Both the position numbers and the translations under genes were made by a program. Below the pieces are notes generated by a model that had not been told where the DNA came from, did not search any database, and was given only the letters and a program-made list of their open reading frames with translations. A DNA stretch of 5,353 nt. Origin: Gammaproteobacteria bacterium (GTDB taxonomy: Bacteria > Pseudomonadota > Gammaproteobacteria > PS1 > Pseudothioglobaceae). Shown piece after piece: positions 4,361 to 5,353 of this stretch. Location of the stretch: the NCBI GenBank assembly GCA_015658965.1, contig DQNX01000007.1, positions 1 through 5,353 of the forward strand. Direction: 5' to 3'. Numbering within the stretch: the stretch's first letter is position 1; each line of letters opens with the position of its first letter.

Positions 4361-5353
4361 ATGCCACTGATCACACTAGATAATATTTCTCTAAGCTTTT
4401 CAGATAAGCCAATTCTTAACGGGGTTAGCTCAACCATTCACAAGGGTGACAAAATCGCACTGATTGGTCGCAATGGCGAGGGGAAATCTACCTTTATGCG
4501 CATCTTGGCCAGCACTATTGAGCCAGATGACGGTAAATTGAAAATTAAAAATGGCATCAAAATTAGTTACTTAGAGCAAACACCGCCAGAAGATATCGAT
4601 AAAAGTCTGTTTAATATCGTCGCTGAAGGCTTGGGTGAAATCGGCTTAATTTTAACGCAGTATCAACAACTCATTATCGACGGAAAATTAGACCAAGCGG
4701 GCGACTTGCAAGCTCAAATTGATGAGCTAGATGGTTGGCAATATCTGCATAAAATTGAGGCGATACTCAATCGCTTCACATTGAATCCAGAGGCTATTTT
4801 ATCCACCCTTTCGGGTGGTTGGCGCAGGCGGGTTATGCTCGCACGTGCACTGATTCAAGCACCTGATGTATTGCTACTAGACGAGCCAACCAACCACATG
4901 GACATTACTGCCATTCTTGATCTTGAAAGAATGCTAAAAGAGTTTCATGGCACTTTGATTTTAATCAGCCACGACCGTTCATTCATTGCCGGTATTGTTA
5001 ACAAGGTTTTTGATTTAGACCGAGGCAAGCTTTCTGTATTTGATTGCGGCTATAAAGATTATGTCAAACGCAAAGACGAGAAACTCCACGCTGAAGAGTT
5101 GGCGAATGCACGTTTTGACAAAAAACTCGCACAAGAAGAAGTCTGGATTCGCCAAGGCATTAAGGCCAGACGTACGCGCAACGAAGGCCGAGTACGTGCC
5201 TTAAAAACCATGCGAGATTCTTTTATTAATCGCCGTAAAAAACAAGGCAGTGTCAAAATTCATTCAGTCGATGAGGATGAAAAACGCGTGTCAAAATTGG
5301 TATTCGAAATTAAAAAAATCTCTTACCAAATTGCCGGCATTCAGCTTATTAAA
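4361..5353 (+). CDS. uup: ABC-F family ATPase Uup, N-terminal half (3' end cut by window edge)
   Basis: Uup is a soluble ABC-F ATPase with two ABC domains. It is tied in E. coli to ribosome function and to limiting precise transposon excision and branched DNA intermediates. The frame opens at ATG 4361 and runs to the edge, giving 331 codons of about 630 expected. ABC domain 1 has Walker A GRNGEGKST (36-44), Q-loop YLEQ (70-73), signature LSGGWRRR (150-157), Walker B LLLDEPTNHMD (171-181) and H-loop ISHDR (202-206). The inter-domain linker carries the Uup-type VWIRQGIKARRTRNEGRVRA (261-280), which separates Uup from EttA and YheS. The second ABC domain is just beginning at the edge (KLVFEIKKISYQIAG). 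A GAGA at 4350-4353, 7 nt before the ATG, is a weak SD. The family-typical NHLD is NHMD here. It is transcribed away from ccmH. Confidence 0.95.
   Translation, partial: MPLITLDNISLSFSDKPILNGVSSTIHKGDKIALIGRNGEGKSTFMRILASTIEPDDGKLKIKNGIKISYLEQTPPEDIDKSLFNIVAEGLGEIGLILTQYQQLIIDGKLDQAGDLQAQIDELDGWQYLHKIEAILNRFTLNPEAILSTLSGGWRRRVMLARALIQAPDVLLLDEPTNHMDITAILDLERMLKEFHGTLILISHDRSFIAGIVNKVFDLDRGKLSVFDCGYKDYVKRKDEKLHAEELANARFDKKLAQEEVWIRQGIKARRTRNEGRVRALKTMRDSFINRRKKQGSVKIHSVDEDEKRVSKLVFEIKKISYQIAGIQLIK

Noticed and set aside
4348..4383. Short 11-codon upstream ORF (MRLLYATDHTR) overlapping the uup start
   Set aside because: It is out of frame with uup, has no SD and is short enough to arise by chance.
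5059..5256. 65-codon minus-strand open frame
   Set aside because: It is an antisense shadow of the Uup linker, whose plus-strand translation is strongly family-specific.
1..5353. Mobile element, phage, defence system, CRISPR or tRNA content
   Set aside because: All seven genes are recognisable or family-assigned housekeeping-type genes with even composition. I saw no terminal repeats, integrase or transposase motifs, spaced repeats or cloverleaf sequences.

Overview
The window looks like ordinary chromosomal DNA from a gammaproteobacterium of low to moderate G+C (about 40% by eye). Ribosomal protein S1, cytidylate kinase, lysyl-tRNA synthetase and Uup all read as close relatives of their E. 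coli counterparts. A System I (Ccm) cytochrome c maturation gene points to a respiring Gram-negative cell. The A+T-rich coding style and this gene mix would suit marine sulfur-oxidising gammaproteobacteria (SUP05/Thioglobus and relatives), but that placement is a guess and no marker here proves it.

Layout: from 4308 down to the left edge there is one minus-strand series, ccmH > yjbQ-family gene > TPR-protein gene > lysS > cmk > rpsA (3' end outside the window). Stops and starts overlap by 4 nt at three junctions (GTGA, GTGA, ATGA). A fourth junction has 9 nt between genes. Only the cmk-rpsA junction (91 nt) leaves room for regulation. To the right, a 52-bp divergent intergenic region separates ccmH from uup, an ABC-F ATPase on the plus strand that runs off the right edge.

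How the genes relate: cmk-rpsA is a classic gammaproteobacterial pair (CMP recycling plus the mRNA-binding ribosomal protein). Here lysS sits directly before it, so the distal half of the operon serves translation and nucleotide metabolism. The proximal half holds a periplasmic thioredox/heme-ligation factor (CcmH), a small YjbQ-fold enzyme and a soluble six-repeat TPR protein of unknown role. The operon appears to be a packed housekeeping transcription unit, not a dedicated pathway.

The most interesting non-coding element is the rpsA leader. It has a perfect 9-bp inverted repeat across the cmk stop codon, a bulged hairpin just upstream of the start, and an A-rich start region with only GAAG as ribosome-binding site, as expected for an autoregulated S1 leader. 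I saw no mobile element, tRNA, rRNA, CRISPR array, phage gene or defence system, and no clear sign of an undescribed system. No stretch over 300 bases lacks a gene.
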